This document shows positions 35,501 to 45,679 of a stretch of DNA of 64,000 bases, piece by piece. Both the position numbers and the translations under genes were made by a program. Each line of letters opens with the position of its first letter. Position 1 is the stretch's first letter. This DNA comes from Numida meleagris (lineage: Eukaryota; Chordata; Aves; Galliformes; Numididae): the NCBI RefSeq assembly GCF_002078875.1, contig NC_034424.1, forward strand, positions 8,411,586-8,475,585. The letters run 5' to 3'. The notes beneath the pieces were generated by a model, which was not told where the DNA came from, ran no database searches, and saw only the letters and a list, made by a program, of their open reading frames with translations.

Positions 35501-38500
35501 TGTGAATGTGACCTAAGCAGAGACACCGGTAGGCAGCAAATGAAAGTGATGCTTCCAGACCCACACACTGTGCACTGTTATTGCTGCATTCGGGCACTGA
35601 AGGGCTGCAGAGAGGTTCTGTGCTCCTGTGGCTCTGCAGTGGGATGGCAGGGACAGCCTTTGCTGCGCGGGGGCCGCACCAGAAGCGCCATGGGCTGCAG
35701 GGTGGGTGTCCCTCAGCCCGGCCTGGTGCCTTCTGGCCCGGACTGGGCTCTCATGGGCGGTGGAGGGGCTCACCAGCACCTGCTCCAGGGAGCTGATGTT
35801 GGGGTTAGGAACTTATTTCTGCAGCAAACCAGTCCCTGTCCTAAGGCCACAGGTGTCCCCCCGCCCCTGGTGTCTCATTGCCACGTGGCATCTTTTGTTA
35901 CTTTGCTGTCAGATCACTGACATTGAAGATCATCATTAGCATAATCTCTCTCCCCATTACTGTAAGACTTGAATGGTAACCAAGAGTGAGACAAGTGTTG
36001 TAGAGACAGGAGCGACTCCTTCGGGCTCTGAGGCCTCTCCTGCTATCACTTGCACTCACGCTGCTCCTATTTTAAGGCTAGGGTAGGTATTTAATCTTTC
36101 CTGTTTGAGCAACTCCCTTCTGTCTGACTTCAGTGCTTCTGTGCATCTGTGTGGGCATCTGTGTTTCCCATCCCTCCGGTTTCAAATGCAAACTGTGTCC
36201 TTTCAGTGCCTCAGTAAAAGCTTTGCTAAAGGAAGAACACAGCGATCTGTTGTGGCCGTCTGTGCCCAGGCAGGAGGAGCTCACAGCCCGTTCCCACTCA
36301 GCCCCTGGCCATCAGGAGGCCCCTCGGCATCACACGTCTTCAGTCTGGAGGAGCTGAGCTCCTTCTGCAGTCAGTCAGTTGGGCAGAGGAGCGGTTTTTC
36401 TTAGAGCAGTGCTTGTGTGAGCTGGGGCACAGGGCGCCATGGCTGTGCTTCCTCTCTGAAGGAGCTGATCTGTCAGGGATGCTCCCCAGGAGGACTCACA
36501 GTGTCAGGATACAGCGATGTTCATAATGTGAGTGCTTCACGCGGGTGGAGATGGCTGAAGGACAGGGACCTGTTTTCAGCTACCCCAATCAGTTCAGGAT
36601 TCAGCACGTTCCTCTCTGCTCCTGTGCAACACCTGTGGCCTTGTAACTCATCTCGTGGCCCAGGTGATTTTTTTTTTTCCAATCTGACTCTGAAAAACAG
36701 CTCCTCATAATGTCAGGTGCGTATTAATTATTCTAAGGTCATTATGGTTAAGATTTTTTAATAGACAATTTTCAAAGATAACTTTGAAATTAAAGTCTTA
36801 CACAGATACACACTGAATTTTCCTTTAGCAAAGCAAGTTGCACTGAATGCTCTGCAACAGCTGAACCCAGCTTTGCTGAGTCAGAAAGCTCTGTTTTCAT
36901 AATTGCTTTACGTGATTCTTCTGCTGCTGATTTTTAGCTTCAGCTGTGTGATCGGCACAGTCTGTGGGGTCTTGGCTTCATGCAGCAGCTCTTCTGGGAC
37001 CAAACCCTGGCTTGCCATCTGCTCGCAGGGTTTGAGATGTGGGGCTGCAGCGCTGCCCCTGCCCAGCTCAGCCCTGAGCTGCTCCATCCGGGCAACAGCT
37101 GCACCCACTCCAACTGGGGCTGCTGCACTTGTACTTTCAGCGTCTCCAGAGCACTCCTGTTTATTGATACAGGCTGAAGAGCTCACGCATTAACCCAAAA
37201 TCCCAGCAATTCAGCTTCTCCTGCCTGTGTTTAGCCCTGCGCTTAGTGTGAGGAAGGTGCATTTGCCATTCAGTCACTCTAACCTGCTTTCCCCATGCGA
37301 ACTGCCGAACTCTAACAGCCCATTCTCTGAACCTGCCAGCACCGTGCCAGCCCTGCAGGACGCAGCGCCGCTCCTAGCGCAGCATGGAGAAGACCGAAGA
37401 GGAGGTGTCGGCAAGCGGGGTTATCTGATACGGGTTTGCAGCTAGGAGAGGGGCACCGTCGGGCTGTGGGGAAACCCTGGCAAGGGCAGAGCCATGCGAG
37501 ATGACATGTTTCAAGTGTTTTCTCCTGTCTGTCCCCGCGTGCTGTAGTACCAGCAGGACCTGGTGGTGCTGCAGGACAAGCTGCGCATCTCCAACAAGAA
37601 GCTGGAGGAGTACGAGACGCGCTTCAAATGCCAGGAGGAGACAACGCAGAAACTGATGCTGGAGTACCAGGCCAGGCTGGAGGAGAGCGAGGAGCGGCTG
37701 CGGAGACAGCAGGAGGATAAGGAGATCCAGATGAAGGGCATCATCAGCAGGTACAGGGCAGCTGGGGGACGCAGCAGGGCTGGCGTTAGTGCTGACCACG
37801 CTGTTCAGTCCTGCTCATTTCACCTTACCTGGGCCAAGCCACGTCGGTGCTTCCAATCAGCACTCACAAAGGAGTCTTCCTTCCCTGGCCTTAGTCACTT
37901 AAGCTGTTGGGCAATGTGCTCTAGGACTGTCTAGACAAAATTAATAGCCAGAAAAATGATGCACTGAACCATTGGTTTGTGTGTAATATCAGGTGGTGGC
38001 AATGCCCACGTCCCTGTTCTGTTTAAACACACAGCTGCGTGTCGTGGGAGCATCTCAGTGTGCCTCCACGTTGTGCTCTCAGCTGAGGACCCAGATTTCA
38101 TCTGGATGGTGGGGGCTGCAGGCGGGGGTCTCTGCCATTTCACACCTCCTCCTGTGTGCTGCAGAGGTGCACGTCAGCCTTTGCTTCCTCAGTGTTGAGG
38201 AAGCATCCAGCTGAAACAGTCCCTGCCCTTTCTCTGAGAGCCTTTGGGGTGCTTACGTTCTTCTCATAAAGTATACTTTTCATTAAGCCAACCTGTACCA
38301 CAGAGAGGCAGCAACTGCAGGCCTGCCAGGTCCCCTTTCCTCCAGCTCCTCCCAGCTCTCAGATCACTTCCCTAAGCAGTACAAACCACTACAACGGCGA
38401 TGCAGTCTCCATCTTGAAAACACGTTCTTATTTTCTTGTCTGTCTGGCTACCAGGCTGATGTCAGTTGAGGAGGAGCTGAAGAAAGACCACGCAGAAATG

Positions 38501-40831
38501 CAGGCTGCCGTGGACTCCAAACAGAAGATCATCGATGCACAGGTGAGTCCCTGACACCGAGGGCTGCAGCACTCCTCGAGGTGACTCTTCCAACATGCAG
38601 TCTGCCTGCTGTGCAGCAGCACCAGATCGAGTGCGGTCAGACGGCGTGCATGGGGTGTGTCAGCACAAAGCTACAGTCCGTGACAGGGTGGGTCAGCCCT
38701 CAGCAGGATACTGCTCTGTTGCCAGAGCATTTGCATTCCTGCAGCTTTTTCCAGCCTTGGTGTTTGGCAGGTGACATGGAGGATGTGGGGGTGGCAGCAG
38801 GCCGAGCAGTGAGGAGATGGTTGGAGTAAAGTGTTGAGAAGGGCACAGCTGACAGAAGGGCAGGGAATGATAGACAAGAGGAGAGCAAACACGCAGAGCA
38901 GAGAAGGAAAGCAGACTTGGAGGCAGGGCCGTTAGCTTGGAGGAGCGTGGAATGGCAGTGCCAGGGGACTGACTTTGTGCAAATAGTCAGCACACAGGAG
39001 TCAGCACCCTGCTCCCTGCAGGGACGCCCTGGGCCACAGTCAGTCTGTGCAGGACTGTACCAGGGCTCTGGGAAGCTCAGTTAGTGGTACAGATTAGAAT
39101 GGCAGAGGGGCACCAGATGATGGTTGAAAATACGGTGCTTGGAACAAAGGATCTGAAAATACAGCCCATCATCTTTTCATTTGTTTAGGCAGCTTCAGGT
39201 TGTGGCTAGGTGCTAGTGAATTGTAGGCTTTCTCTTAATGATCGTATTAATCACTTGTGAGTCACCACTCATGACTAATTTAGTGTATAGCTAATTAAAA
39301 AGGAGATGAGACGGTGGTAACTTCGCAGAAAGAATCACTGTTTTCCTGTACAGTAATTTGTTCCAAGCCAGTAAATCAGCACATTCCCTGCTGTGCTAGG
39401 GCAAAGCCCAGCAGGTGAGGGGGAGCCTGGGGGCTGCAGCCAGCAGCAGCTCCTCCGGGCCCCGCAGTGTTACCTGTGGGGCTCCCACCCAAGCCTACGT
39501 GGCACACAGTTTTCTGCTTTTTGTTATCCCACACCGTGTGTGAGCCTTCAGAGTTACACAGGCAAACTGCTGTGCCCCTCTGGATTGTTTCCGTTCTGCC
39601 TGCTCACAGCAGACAGCAGGAAGGTGCAAGCATGGCAGGATCAGGCTCCAGCACAGCAGCTCTTGCTCTTGTCCCCATGATACTGCACTGGACCCCTTAG
39701 TGTAATCAGTGAGAATAAGGAACTTGCCATCATAGCCATCCTGGGAGGCCACAAGTCATTTAAGGCATTTATTTACACTAACAAAATCAATTAAACACTG
39801 ACAGGAATAACCACCTTGGGAGAGAACTACGTTTAGAACAGGAATCTTATCGTCTTCATAACAGCTGCAGTTAGAGCAAACAACACAATTAATTTCTGTA
39901 TCATTGAAAAATAAGAAAAACAACTTTATCTCCATTTTGTTCAGAACATGGTATGATAAAATTAATTCAGCACAGATTCTGCTTGTTTAAAAGCCTGATG
40001 CACCAAAGCTTCTGTGAGGCAGGCAGTAACCCTTGGGAGCAGGGGAGAAGCTCTGACAGGGATCTCCTGTAGCCAGAGCTGCTCTGTGAATGGGGTCAGG
40101 GCTGCAGAACTGCTGCCCACCATCCCTGCAGCCCTGCAGAACTCCGGGTGTTCCCCTGCAGATGCTTCTGGAGCTACCTGTAGAGAGACTGTTTATTCCT
40201 CATAGAAGTAATCCTAAATTTATGTCCCAACCCAGAATTTCAGAGGCTTTCACTCTAGCCTCCCTGAAGGAAACGCAGGCTTTGCACAAGCCTGGTGCAG
40301 CTCAGCCCAGCACAGTTCTAATCTAGGCTACAGCCACAGCCATGCAGTCCAACACGGAACTGCTGGGAGGTTGCAGAGCACCCTGCCCCAGCATCAGCCC
40401 AGCCTGGCTCAGAGGCTTCTGGCTGGGACGTGGCTGCTGTCAGGCCAGCCTGGAGCACGCAGCTTGCAGAGACGTCTGCTCACCTGGCAGCAGCAGGGGA
40501 AAACCCAGGCAAAGCCGTTTGTGGACCTGCTATCAGCAGCAGACTGCCAAAGGGTCCTGGTCCCAGAGGCCTGTGGGTTGCTAGCTCAGAACAACCCGTG
40601 GCATCACAGAGACAGGTCTCCGTGCATTTCCACTGACAGCTCCCTCGGCCTGTTTCTTTGCAGGAGAAACGCATTGCTTCATTGGATGCTGCCAACGCAC
40701 GGTTAATGAGTGCCCTTACTCAGCTGAAAGAGAGGTACAGCATGCAGACACGTAATGGGATCTCCCCCACAAACCCAACTAAATTGCAGATTACAGAGAA
40801 TGGAGAATTCAGAAACAGCAGTAATTGTTAA
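8444..40831 (+). CDS. DAB2IP: DAB2IP (disabled homolog 2-interacting protein), 13 coding exons, 5' part missing
   Basis: DAB2IP (AIP1) is a Ras GTPase-activating scaffold of the SynGAP family. It works in the cytoplasm and at membranes in Ras, TNF/ASK1 and PI3K signalling. Thirteen exons join in one frame: 8444-8597, 11641-11739, 13840-14394, 21681-21825, 23697-23841, 27389-27625, 28856-29057, 29637-29815, 31281-32154, 34456-34608, 37548-37750, 38455-38542 and 40664-40831. They encode 1066 residues plus stop. All introns are GT..AG and every codon split by an intron is restored correctly. In partial-protein numbering the order is: end of PH domain (1-84), C2 (about 90-205), RasGAP (about 225-540; arginine finger R292; FLR at 401-403), Ser/Pro-rich region with seven prolines (797-803), coiled coil (about 900-1035), and a conserved tail ending NSSNC. 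The N-terminal start and the first PH residues lie upstream or in the 2336-3065 gap. RASAL2 is the nearest alternative. Exon 1, the linker wording and the TTLL11 neighbour favour DAB2IP. Confidence 0.96.
11641..11739 (+). CDS. DAB2IP: DAB2IP exon 2: end of PH domain, with internal Met used by short isoforms
   Basis: The acceptor is TTCCCTGTAG and the donor is GTAGTG at 11740. The 33 residues start [12 protein letters not shown] and contain the C-terminal PH helix [15 protein letters not shown]. The tryptophan of that helix is the residue most conserved across PH domains. The methionine codon at 11704 begins [12 protein letters not shown], the known N-terminus of short human DAB2IP isoforms (recalled, not searched). 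A transcript starting downstream of exon 1 would then give a 994-residue protein without a functional PH domain. Confidence 0.95.
13680..13775. promoter_or_regulatory. Candidate intronic element with octamer site
   Basis: A perfect octamer ATGCAAAT at 13683-13690 (POU factor site) is followed by homeodomain-like TAATTAAG and AATAATTAAC within 80 bp. It lies just upstream of exon 3. Inference from motif content. Confidence 0.22.
13840..14394 (+). CDS. DAB2IP: DAB2IP exon 3: C2 domain and start of RasGAP
   Basis: This 555-bp exon begins after TTTTTCTAG and ends at GTAAGA, coding residues 85-269. [20 protein letters not shown] opens the C2 domain. The conserved [13 protein letters not shown] block and a lysine-rich loop (DKKKKKDK) follow. 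[11 protein letters not shown] closes the C2 core and [14 protein letters not shown] begins the GAP extra-domain helices. In the SynGAP family this C2 module contributes to GAP activity toward Rap as well as Ras. The loop reading [10 protein letters not shown] has a cysteine where I recall glycine in human, probably ordinary divergence. Confidence 0.96.
14395..21680 (+). other. DAB2IP intron 3 (7.3 kb, GC-rich)
   Basis: The longest intron in the window. It is GC-rich, with many overlapping open frames on both strands but no splice-bounded conserved exon. It holds a 14-bp minisatellite at 17711-17794 and AT-rich islands near 17440-17590 and 18390-18460. Confidence 0.8.
17711..17794. repeat. 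14-bp minisatellite, 6 copies
   Basis: Six contiguous copies of GAGCTGGGCTTGGG. The fifth copy carries a T-to-A change (GAGCAGGG). G-rich on the plus strand. It creates spurious repetitive open frames (GELGLG in one frame, its Pro/Ser-rich antisense in another). Confidence 0.95.
21681..21825 (+). CDS. DAB2IP: DAB2IP exon 4: RasGAP with arginine finger
   Basis: The acceptor is GCTTTCCAG and the donor is GTACGT at 21826, splitting a glycine codon after its first base. The exon encodes [20 protein letters not shown] followed by [17 protein letters not shown]. The arginine of IFREN (codon 21747-21749, partial residue 292) matches the catalytic arginine finger inserted into the Ras active site by RasGAPs. 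The GAP domain is therefore predicted to be active. Confidence 0.96.
23697..23841 (+). CDS. DAB2IP: DAB2IP exon 5: RasGAP core
   Basis: The exon is bounded by TTTACAG and GTCAGT. It has the same 145-bp length as exon 4 and is split in phase on both sides. It encodes [20 protein letters not shown] and [16 protein letters not shown], helices of the central RasGAP domain that are nearly invariant among SYNGAP1, RASAL2 and DAB2IP. The last cysteine codon is completed by the first base of exon 6. Confidence 0.95.
25690..25930. promoter_or_regulatory. Candidate intronic enhancer
   Basis: An AT-rich block that keeps several CpGs within GC-rich intron 5. It contains an inverted pair ACAAT (25729-25733) and ATTGT (25742-25746), the layout of a SOX dimer site. 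Homeodomain-type cores follow (TAATTATG without CpG, GGTAATGAATTAC, CATTACGCAATTAAAC). Inference from motif content only; no alignment was available. Confidence 0.3.
27389..27625 (+). CDS. DAB2IP: DAB2IP exon 6: RasGAP FLR motif
   Basis: The acceptor is TTTCAG and the donor is GTAAGC at 27626. The 237 bp encode [13 protein letters not shown], then [20 protein letters not shown], then [23 protein letters not shown] (codons 27492-27500) with the following CPAI is the signature that stabilises the arginine finger in RasGAPs. The frame continues through a split lysine into exon 7. Confidence 0.96.
28856..29057 (+). CDS. DAB2IP: DAB2IP exon 7: end of RasGAP
   Basis: The acceptor is TCTTGACAG and the donor is GTAGGG. 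The product [19 protein letters not shown] continues to [20 protein letters not shown] and EVISQLEQ. This is the conserved C-terminal border of the RasGAP module. The exon ends exactly on a codon boundary. Confidence 0.95.
29637..29815 (+). CDS. DAB2IP: DAB2IP exon 8: linker after the GAP domain
   Basis: The acceptor is TTCTCCCCAG and the donor is GTAAGA at 29816, splitting a glycine codon after two bases. The exon encodes [20 protein letters not shown], then a less conserved Thr/Ser stretch, then [17 protein letters not shown]. The start and end match DAB2IP closely. The middle is a flexible linker and differs from what I recall in mammals. Confidence 0.93.
31281..32154 (+). CDS. DAB2IP: DAB2IP exon 9: large Ser/Pro-rich scaffold exon
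   Basis: This is the largest coding exon (874 bp), from CCCTGCAG to GTGAGT. It begins [20 protein letters not shown], a region reported in mammals to carry a regulatory phosphoserine needed for ASK1 signalling (knowledge of the family; exact residue not assigned here). It continues with [34 protein letters not shown] and serine clusters. Seven consecutive prolines (31954-31974) form an SH3-type ligand and are followed by [11 protein letters not shown]. The exon is GC-rich, so long open frames appear in other phases; I treat those as shadows. Confidence 0.96.
34456..34608 (+). CDS. DAB2IP: DAB2IP exon 10
   Basis: The acceptor is TTCATTGTAG and the donor is GTAAAA. The exon encodes [20 protein letters not shown] followed by [15 protein letters not shown] and KDELSQAEK. 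It joins the scaffold region to the C-terminal coiled coil and is in frame at both ends (51 codons). Confidence 0.95.
37548..37750 (+). CDS. DAB2IP: DAB2IP exon 11: coiled coil, with tandem acceptor
   Basis: The exon encodes [20 protein letters not shown], then [16 protein letters not shown] and charged heptads down to IQMKGIISR. These form the leucine-zipper-like coiled coil. The acceptor is ambiguous: TAG at 37545-37547, then CAG ending at 37553 and at 37556. Use of the last site would drop Tyr-Gln-Gln and give AEKDLVVLQ, the arrangement I recall for the human reference protein. The donor is GTACAG at 37751. Confidence 0.94.
38455..38542 (+). CDS. DAB2IP: DAB2IP exon 12: coiled coil
   Basis: An 88-bp exon between GGCTACCAG and GTGAGT. 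It encodes the end of the split arginine, then [19 protein letters not shown] and [10 protein letters not shown], continuing the C-terminal coiled coil. Confidence 0.95.
40664..40831 (+). CDS. DAB2IP: DAB2IP terminal coding exon
   Basis: The acceptor is TTTCTTTGCAG. The product [20 protein letters not shown] continues through LKERYSM and [12 protein letters not shown] and ends with EFRNSSNC before TAA at 40829-40831. This is the natural C-terminus of the long isoforms. The exon runs on into the 3'UTR. Confidence 0.96.
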   Translation, partial: EKRIASLDAANARLMSALTQLKERYSMQTRNGISPTNPTKLQITENGEFRNSSNC

Positions 40832-43254
40832 CCCGCGGAGGGCGCTGCCGCAGGAGGAGGCCTGGCCAGAGAGACCGTGCAGCAGCAGGTGTGAGCCGCG
40901 GCTTCAGAGAACGGCTGCTCTCTCCCCAGAGAACCCAGCTCCTTACTGCGGACGGCGCGCTTGACTGAGCCTTTGTGGGAGATGCTAATGCCAGCACATT
41001 GAGGGGATGGAAAGATCAAGTGTGAGATGAGTGGCATAAGGAAATAAGATATATTTGAGAATCGCTGTCACTGTTGGATTTAAATCAGTGTTTAATGTTT
41101 AAACAGAAGTAACCTTTTCCTTCCAAGCTGCCCAGAGGATACACCTCCCCCCTCCCAACAAGGAGTAATGTCCTTGCCACTGCAGTAAGCGAAATGCAGG
41201 GAGCTGGGCAGAGCCTGCGGTGGGCAGCACCTTCAGTACAGTCAGCACGTGCTGGACGAGGGCTGGCAGGAGCCTGGCCCGCTCCTCCTGTGACTCCCCC
41301 TGGAGCACAGCCCCATCCCCAGAGCCATCCCTGAGCCTTTGGCCTTCCTTATGTAGCTTTTGTGCCGCCCCTGACTTTTACAGTGGGGAGCTGTCCAGAG
41401 GGCATTTGCACAGCAAATTAGTGTTTAACTAAATCTGCCCATAAAGGGGCAGAGCCCAGCAGGATGGTCAGGGCTCACTCAGTGCAATGTGGTGACCGTG
41501 TGGGAGCTGTTGGGGCTGGGGGCCCTGGGCAGCCCCTATGAGCAGGGCAGGCCCCAGGCTCCTGCGTGAGTGGAGGGAGGAACTGGGCCCTGCAGAATGG
41601 CTCCTTGGTTCCTCTCCCAGCTTCTGCTCTCACAAACGCTGGGGACAAGTCTTTGTAAAGCAATAGTTCCAGGGCACTGTGTTCCCTGCCACACGCATAA
41701 CCACAGAACAAACAGAAGGTTACCTGAGCTTGCTGTCCCCAAGCTGTGAGTGAGGTGCAGGGTCTGGATTTGCTGCTGGTGCCCACTGTGGAGGAGAGGG
41801 AGTGCCAGGCTGCGCTGCGGCCAGCTTCGTGCTTGACAAAGGGTTCGTTATGGGGATGTCATGCTCTGTGCAGAGATTTTTATTGTTTCTGGGGAGGAAA
41901 AAAAGGCAAAGAAACAAGAACAGCTATGAAGAACCATGAAGATCGGTAATTGTATTTCTTTTCTTTCACAGTATGCATTAGAAAAAAAAAGAGCCCATTT
42001 TCTGGAATTCTGTCCTCTTTAAATTGGGAATGAGCACTGCATGGAAATTAACCGGCTTGAAGAATGTAAAACATGGTCATAAGGGAGTAACCAGCAGGAA
42101 CAGCAGCCACCACCGAGAGCCCCCTTGTCAGGAGCACTGTGCAGGCATAAGCCAGGATTAGACTTTCCTAACTGCTGAGACACGCAGCCCCGGCACACGC
42201 AGACATGTTGCTCAGCGGAGGGGTCACCTCCTTAACGGGGGATTGTGCCGCTGACCTGCCGCCACGGTGTGTTTGTTGGTTCGTGGTTGTTCAGTTAGTC
42301 CTTCACGACTCCCAGTCTCAGAGCAGGTCACTCGGACCGAGAGCCAGAGAGATTTCTCTGAGACACGGATGACAGTGTACAGTGTACAGGACATCTGCCT
42401 ATTCCTCCCAGTAAAGTTTAACACACTGCTGACCGCCTGTCCTAGCTCCTCCTGCCACGTGTAAATGTACAGCCAAAGGTACTAGGACGTTCACTGAGCT
42501 CTGCACAGCTTAGGTACCACCTCCAGCCTCGCTGGGCTGCCTGAGCAGGACGCGATGTGCCATAAGCTCTGCACTGCCATGCTGCCCCACAGCTGTAAGG
42601 CTCACTAACAGCATTTTTCCACGTGCAATTGCTTTCAAAATTAAAGATGAATTTTTTTTATTTTATTTTTGTAAATGTTTTTCTGTTGCCTGGAAGCCCT
42701 GGGCCAAGCCCGGTGCGGCTGCAGCTGCTGCAGCTCCAGTCCTTGGAGGAGCGAACGCGTTGCTCTGCACCGAGGTCTCCGCGCCCCACAAACGCCTGCA
42801 GAATGGTGCAAGTACACAGAGACCCCAAAAGGAACTCCTCAGAGAAAAGTAATCACTAAGTGTTTATGCCAAGTACAGCATGCGGAGAATAGCACAGATG
42901 TCTTTGAAGAACCTCACACAGCTGACAAGGTTACAACTGGAGACCCAGACAGGTTAGGAATACACAGGGTACTGTGAACAGTTTGGTTCGTACACATAAC
43001 TTCTGCCATTGTCTTTATATACATGATAAGAACCCTGAAAAAAGACTTACAAACTGCTCTTGCCCTGAGACGTATTTGTAGAGCTGATTGTTTCTGAGCT
43101 CCAAAATATTGGTGGTGGGCGAGATGGAAGTTGTTCAACATGACATAAAGGAGTGGAAGCACTACCAGGGCACAGGGCAGATGCCCCACCGGCAGCGCTT
43201 CCCTTTGTGTGTGGACAAAAGCTGGGGGTGCAGTCAGTGCCCTCTAAGAGCTGG

Positions 43255-43308
43255 AATAAAGCCCCACCCACACCACAATTGGTTAGCGCTGAAGCAAAGT
43301 GCAATAAA
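43255..43308 (+). terminator. Possible proximal poly(A) signals (two AATAAA)
   Basis: Two AATAAA hexamers (43255-43260, 43303-43308) lie within 55 bp in the DAB2IP 3'UTR. A C-run and pyrimidine-rich tract follow. They could produce a UTR of about 2.5 kb rather than 4.8 kb. Confidence 0.35.
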
Positions 43309-43770
43309 TCTTCCGCTCCCCCCCCCCCAGCCAAGGCACTGCTTTTACACCGCCATCTTCCTTTTTTCTTTTTTTCTCCCCAAGATCTGTCAGAAAATCC
43401 TGGGTAACCTCAAACGTGCACATCACTGAGCATGCTGTCCTGCTGCAACAGCAGGCTGCTCAAAGCCTTCCACAGTGAGTTCCAAAAAAAAAAAAAATCT
43501 TAACAAGTTCCAGTGCCAATACCTTCTGGAGCTGTGGCTTAGTTTCCTAAGCCAGTATGAAACAAAATTCCAATCAGGCCCTGATCTCTTTACAGTGGAG
43601 CTTCCCCAGCCCCTTGTTCCTGTGTCTGCTTATGCTGCAAGTGTCAACAGCTGGACCTAAGTACGACCCTCTCGTGTCAAGGTCTGGGGATAGGTTTTAA
43701 GATCCAGGCTCAGCTCAGTTCTGTTACTTCTGTTTGTGTTTCTGTTATTTATAAACTGTACATTTATATA

Positions 43771-43804
<34 letters not shown>

Positions 43805-43806
43805 TG
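43771..43806. repeat. TG/GA microsatellite in the 3'UTR
   Basis: Twelve TG units (43771-43794) run directly into about five GA units. The tract lies in the 3'UTR and is likely length-polymorphic. Confidence 0.9.
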
Positions 43807-45639
43807 GGAGGCAGCGAGCACATGTGAGAGTGGCAGTGCCAGGTACCCAGCTGCGGCCTCAGCCCTGGTGCCTGGCGTAGCAATAGCAGAGGCAATTAAT
43901 TACAGGAGGTGCTCACAGCACCGCAGTGAAGCAACCACTATGCGTAATGTTTTGTGATCTGCTCCATTTTCTTTTTCATTCTTGCGCTTTCTAAAATAAG
44001 AGGCTGTTCTAGTGCAAACTTGTCAAAGTGTAAACAAAACTAAAACACACTCAGATTTTTATCTTAATACAAGTCTTAATATTTTTTGTAAATGTTTTCA
44101 GTGTTTACTGTAACGTATCTATCTCACTAACAGTTGTATATAGTAATTTACTTCTGGTGCTGCTTATTTGGTCAAGATTTGGCTGTATCTCACTGCTGTT
44201 CAGCAGAGGTGGACTCCAGCTGGCAAATCTGGATCCAGCCCAGGTTATGATTTCAGCCTCCTCCCTTTGGGGCACCTGAGGGAAGGGGGAGCAGCCAGGG
44301 ATCCAGGTTTGAGGTTGGCCCACCTCAAGGATTCTGTTTAAAGAGTTATGATTTGGGGTTTTGTTCATCTGTAGCAAACAGTTCTGGAAAAAAAAAAAAA
44401 AAAAGAAAGTAAGAAAAAGAAAATTTTGTGTAAACAGGGATGGAATTGACCGAACAATACTCCGGGGTCTCTGCAGACTCTAAGTACCATCCTTTTGGAC
44501 AGGGATTATGGCTTAAGTGCGGTGCCAACTAAGCAGAGGGACTCAGGTCCTTCCCCATGCCAATTAATACTACAGCACAGTCACCAGCCCCTTTTGCACC
44601 AGATTAAGCAAATCCTGCTGCCATCCAAAGAGTCCTGTGTCACTCTGCATTGTCATTTCAGTCTGGTTGGTTTTGTTTTCTGCTTGTAAAGCACTGATTG
44701 CACTGTGAGAACATGCTGAGTCCGCCGGCCTGGCAGCCAGCCCGCAGGTCGCTGCAGGGCGCAGGACACGGGTTCCGCTGTGAATATTCCTAAAGGGAGA
44801 AGGGACACAGTGGACCCGAGTGAGATACCACAGGCTCTGCTGGGAGAGCAGTCCCCAAATTGCATCCAAAGCTGAGAATGCTCACGGGCTTCTCGTGTTA
44901 CTTAAATCCATACCAGTGTGCAACACGAGACACACTGAGGTCTGATCCAGGACTTGCAGCACCCTGCCCAGCATGGAGTGCGTGAGCTCGCAGCCACCAC
45001 CGTGCCCCAGCCCCAGAGGACGCTGCTCAGCCACAAGGCTCAGCTGTGTGGCCCTGTCCCGCTCAGAACCAGCCGAGCCCCGGGCCAGCCCTGCACGGGT
45101 ACCTGGCACCTTTTCCCTTGATGAATATTAGATGGAGGGGATGGGGGGAGAGGGAGATGACAGAATCATGAGCTTTCCAAACCAAATCCAGTCCTAAGAG
45201 CGCTACAGAACATTCAAAAACAATCATGCTTTGAAAAAGGGTGTCGCGTTCAAGCACTGACTTCACAGGTTACCTGAGCTGTGACATTGCTGTAAATTCC
45301 ACGTGGTTCTGCATCAGCTGCCAGCACCCCGAAGTGCAGTCTCCATGTTCACATATTCCTTTATCATACATCACTGTGTCTTAAGATATACCTCTCTCTG
45401 TATATCTGCTTAAGCTGATACTTGTTCCTGATAAGCAGTCGCTATGTTTTATATCCTCTTATAAAGAAAAAAAAAATCTTTTTTGTAAGTATGTTTAAAA
45501 ACAAAAAAAATGCAAAGTGGAAGTGTTTGCTGAATCTCCTTCAGCTCCTTTTAAACTATGTAATAATGTACAGAGAAAGTTGTTGGTGTTCAAAGAAATG
45601 ATGTGGCCGTGCAATTTATGTACATTTGCAATTAGAAAT

Positions 45640-45645
45640 ATTAAA
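45640..45645 (+). terminator. Probable distal DAB2IP poly(A) signal (ATTAAA)
   Basis: ATTAAA lies in a strongly AT-rich block (about 45600-45670) preceded by TGTACATTTG. Pyrimidine-rich sequence follows from 45676. The base composition of the plus strand changes right after it, from T and G excess to A and C excess, which fits the end of the plus-strand transcript. Confidence 0.6.
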
Positions 45646-45679
45646 GATTTATTTAGATATTTTATATAAGCGCTCCAGC

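Larger units (their letters stand above)
34609..40663 (+). other. DAB2IP introns 10-12
   Basis: Introns 34609-37547, 37751-38454 and 38543-40663. AT-rich blocks at 36700-36830 and 39220-39310. No additional exon recognised. Confidence 0.8.
40832..45665 (+). other. DAB2IP: DAB2IP 3' untranslated region
   Basis: After the stop codon there is no further conserved coding frame. The stretch contains T-rich, AT-rich segments typical of long vertebrate 3'UTRs: an AU-rich nonamer TTATTTATA at 43745-43753, a TG/GA microsatellite, and possible upstream poly(A) signals AATAAA at 43255-43260 and 43303-43308. The distal end is placed by ATTAAA at 45640. The exact length is inferred and a shorter UTR is possible. 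Confidence 0.65.
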
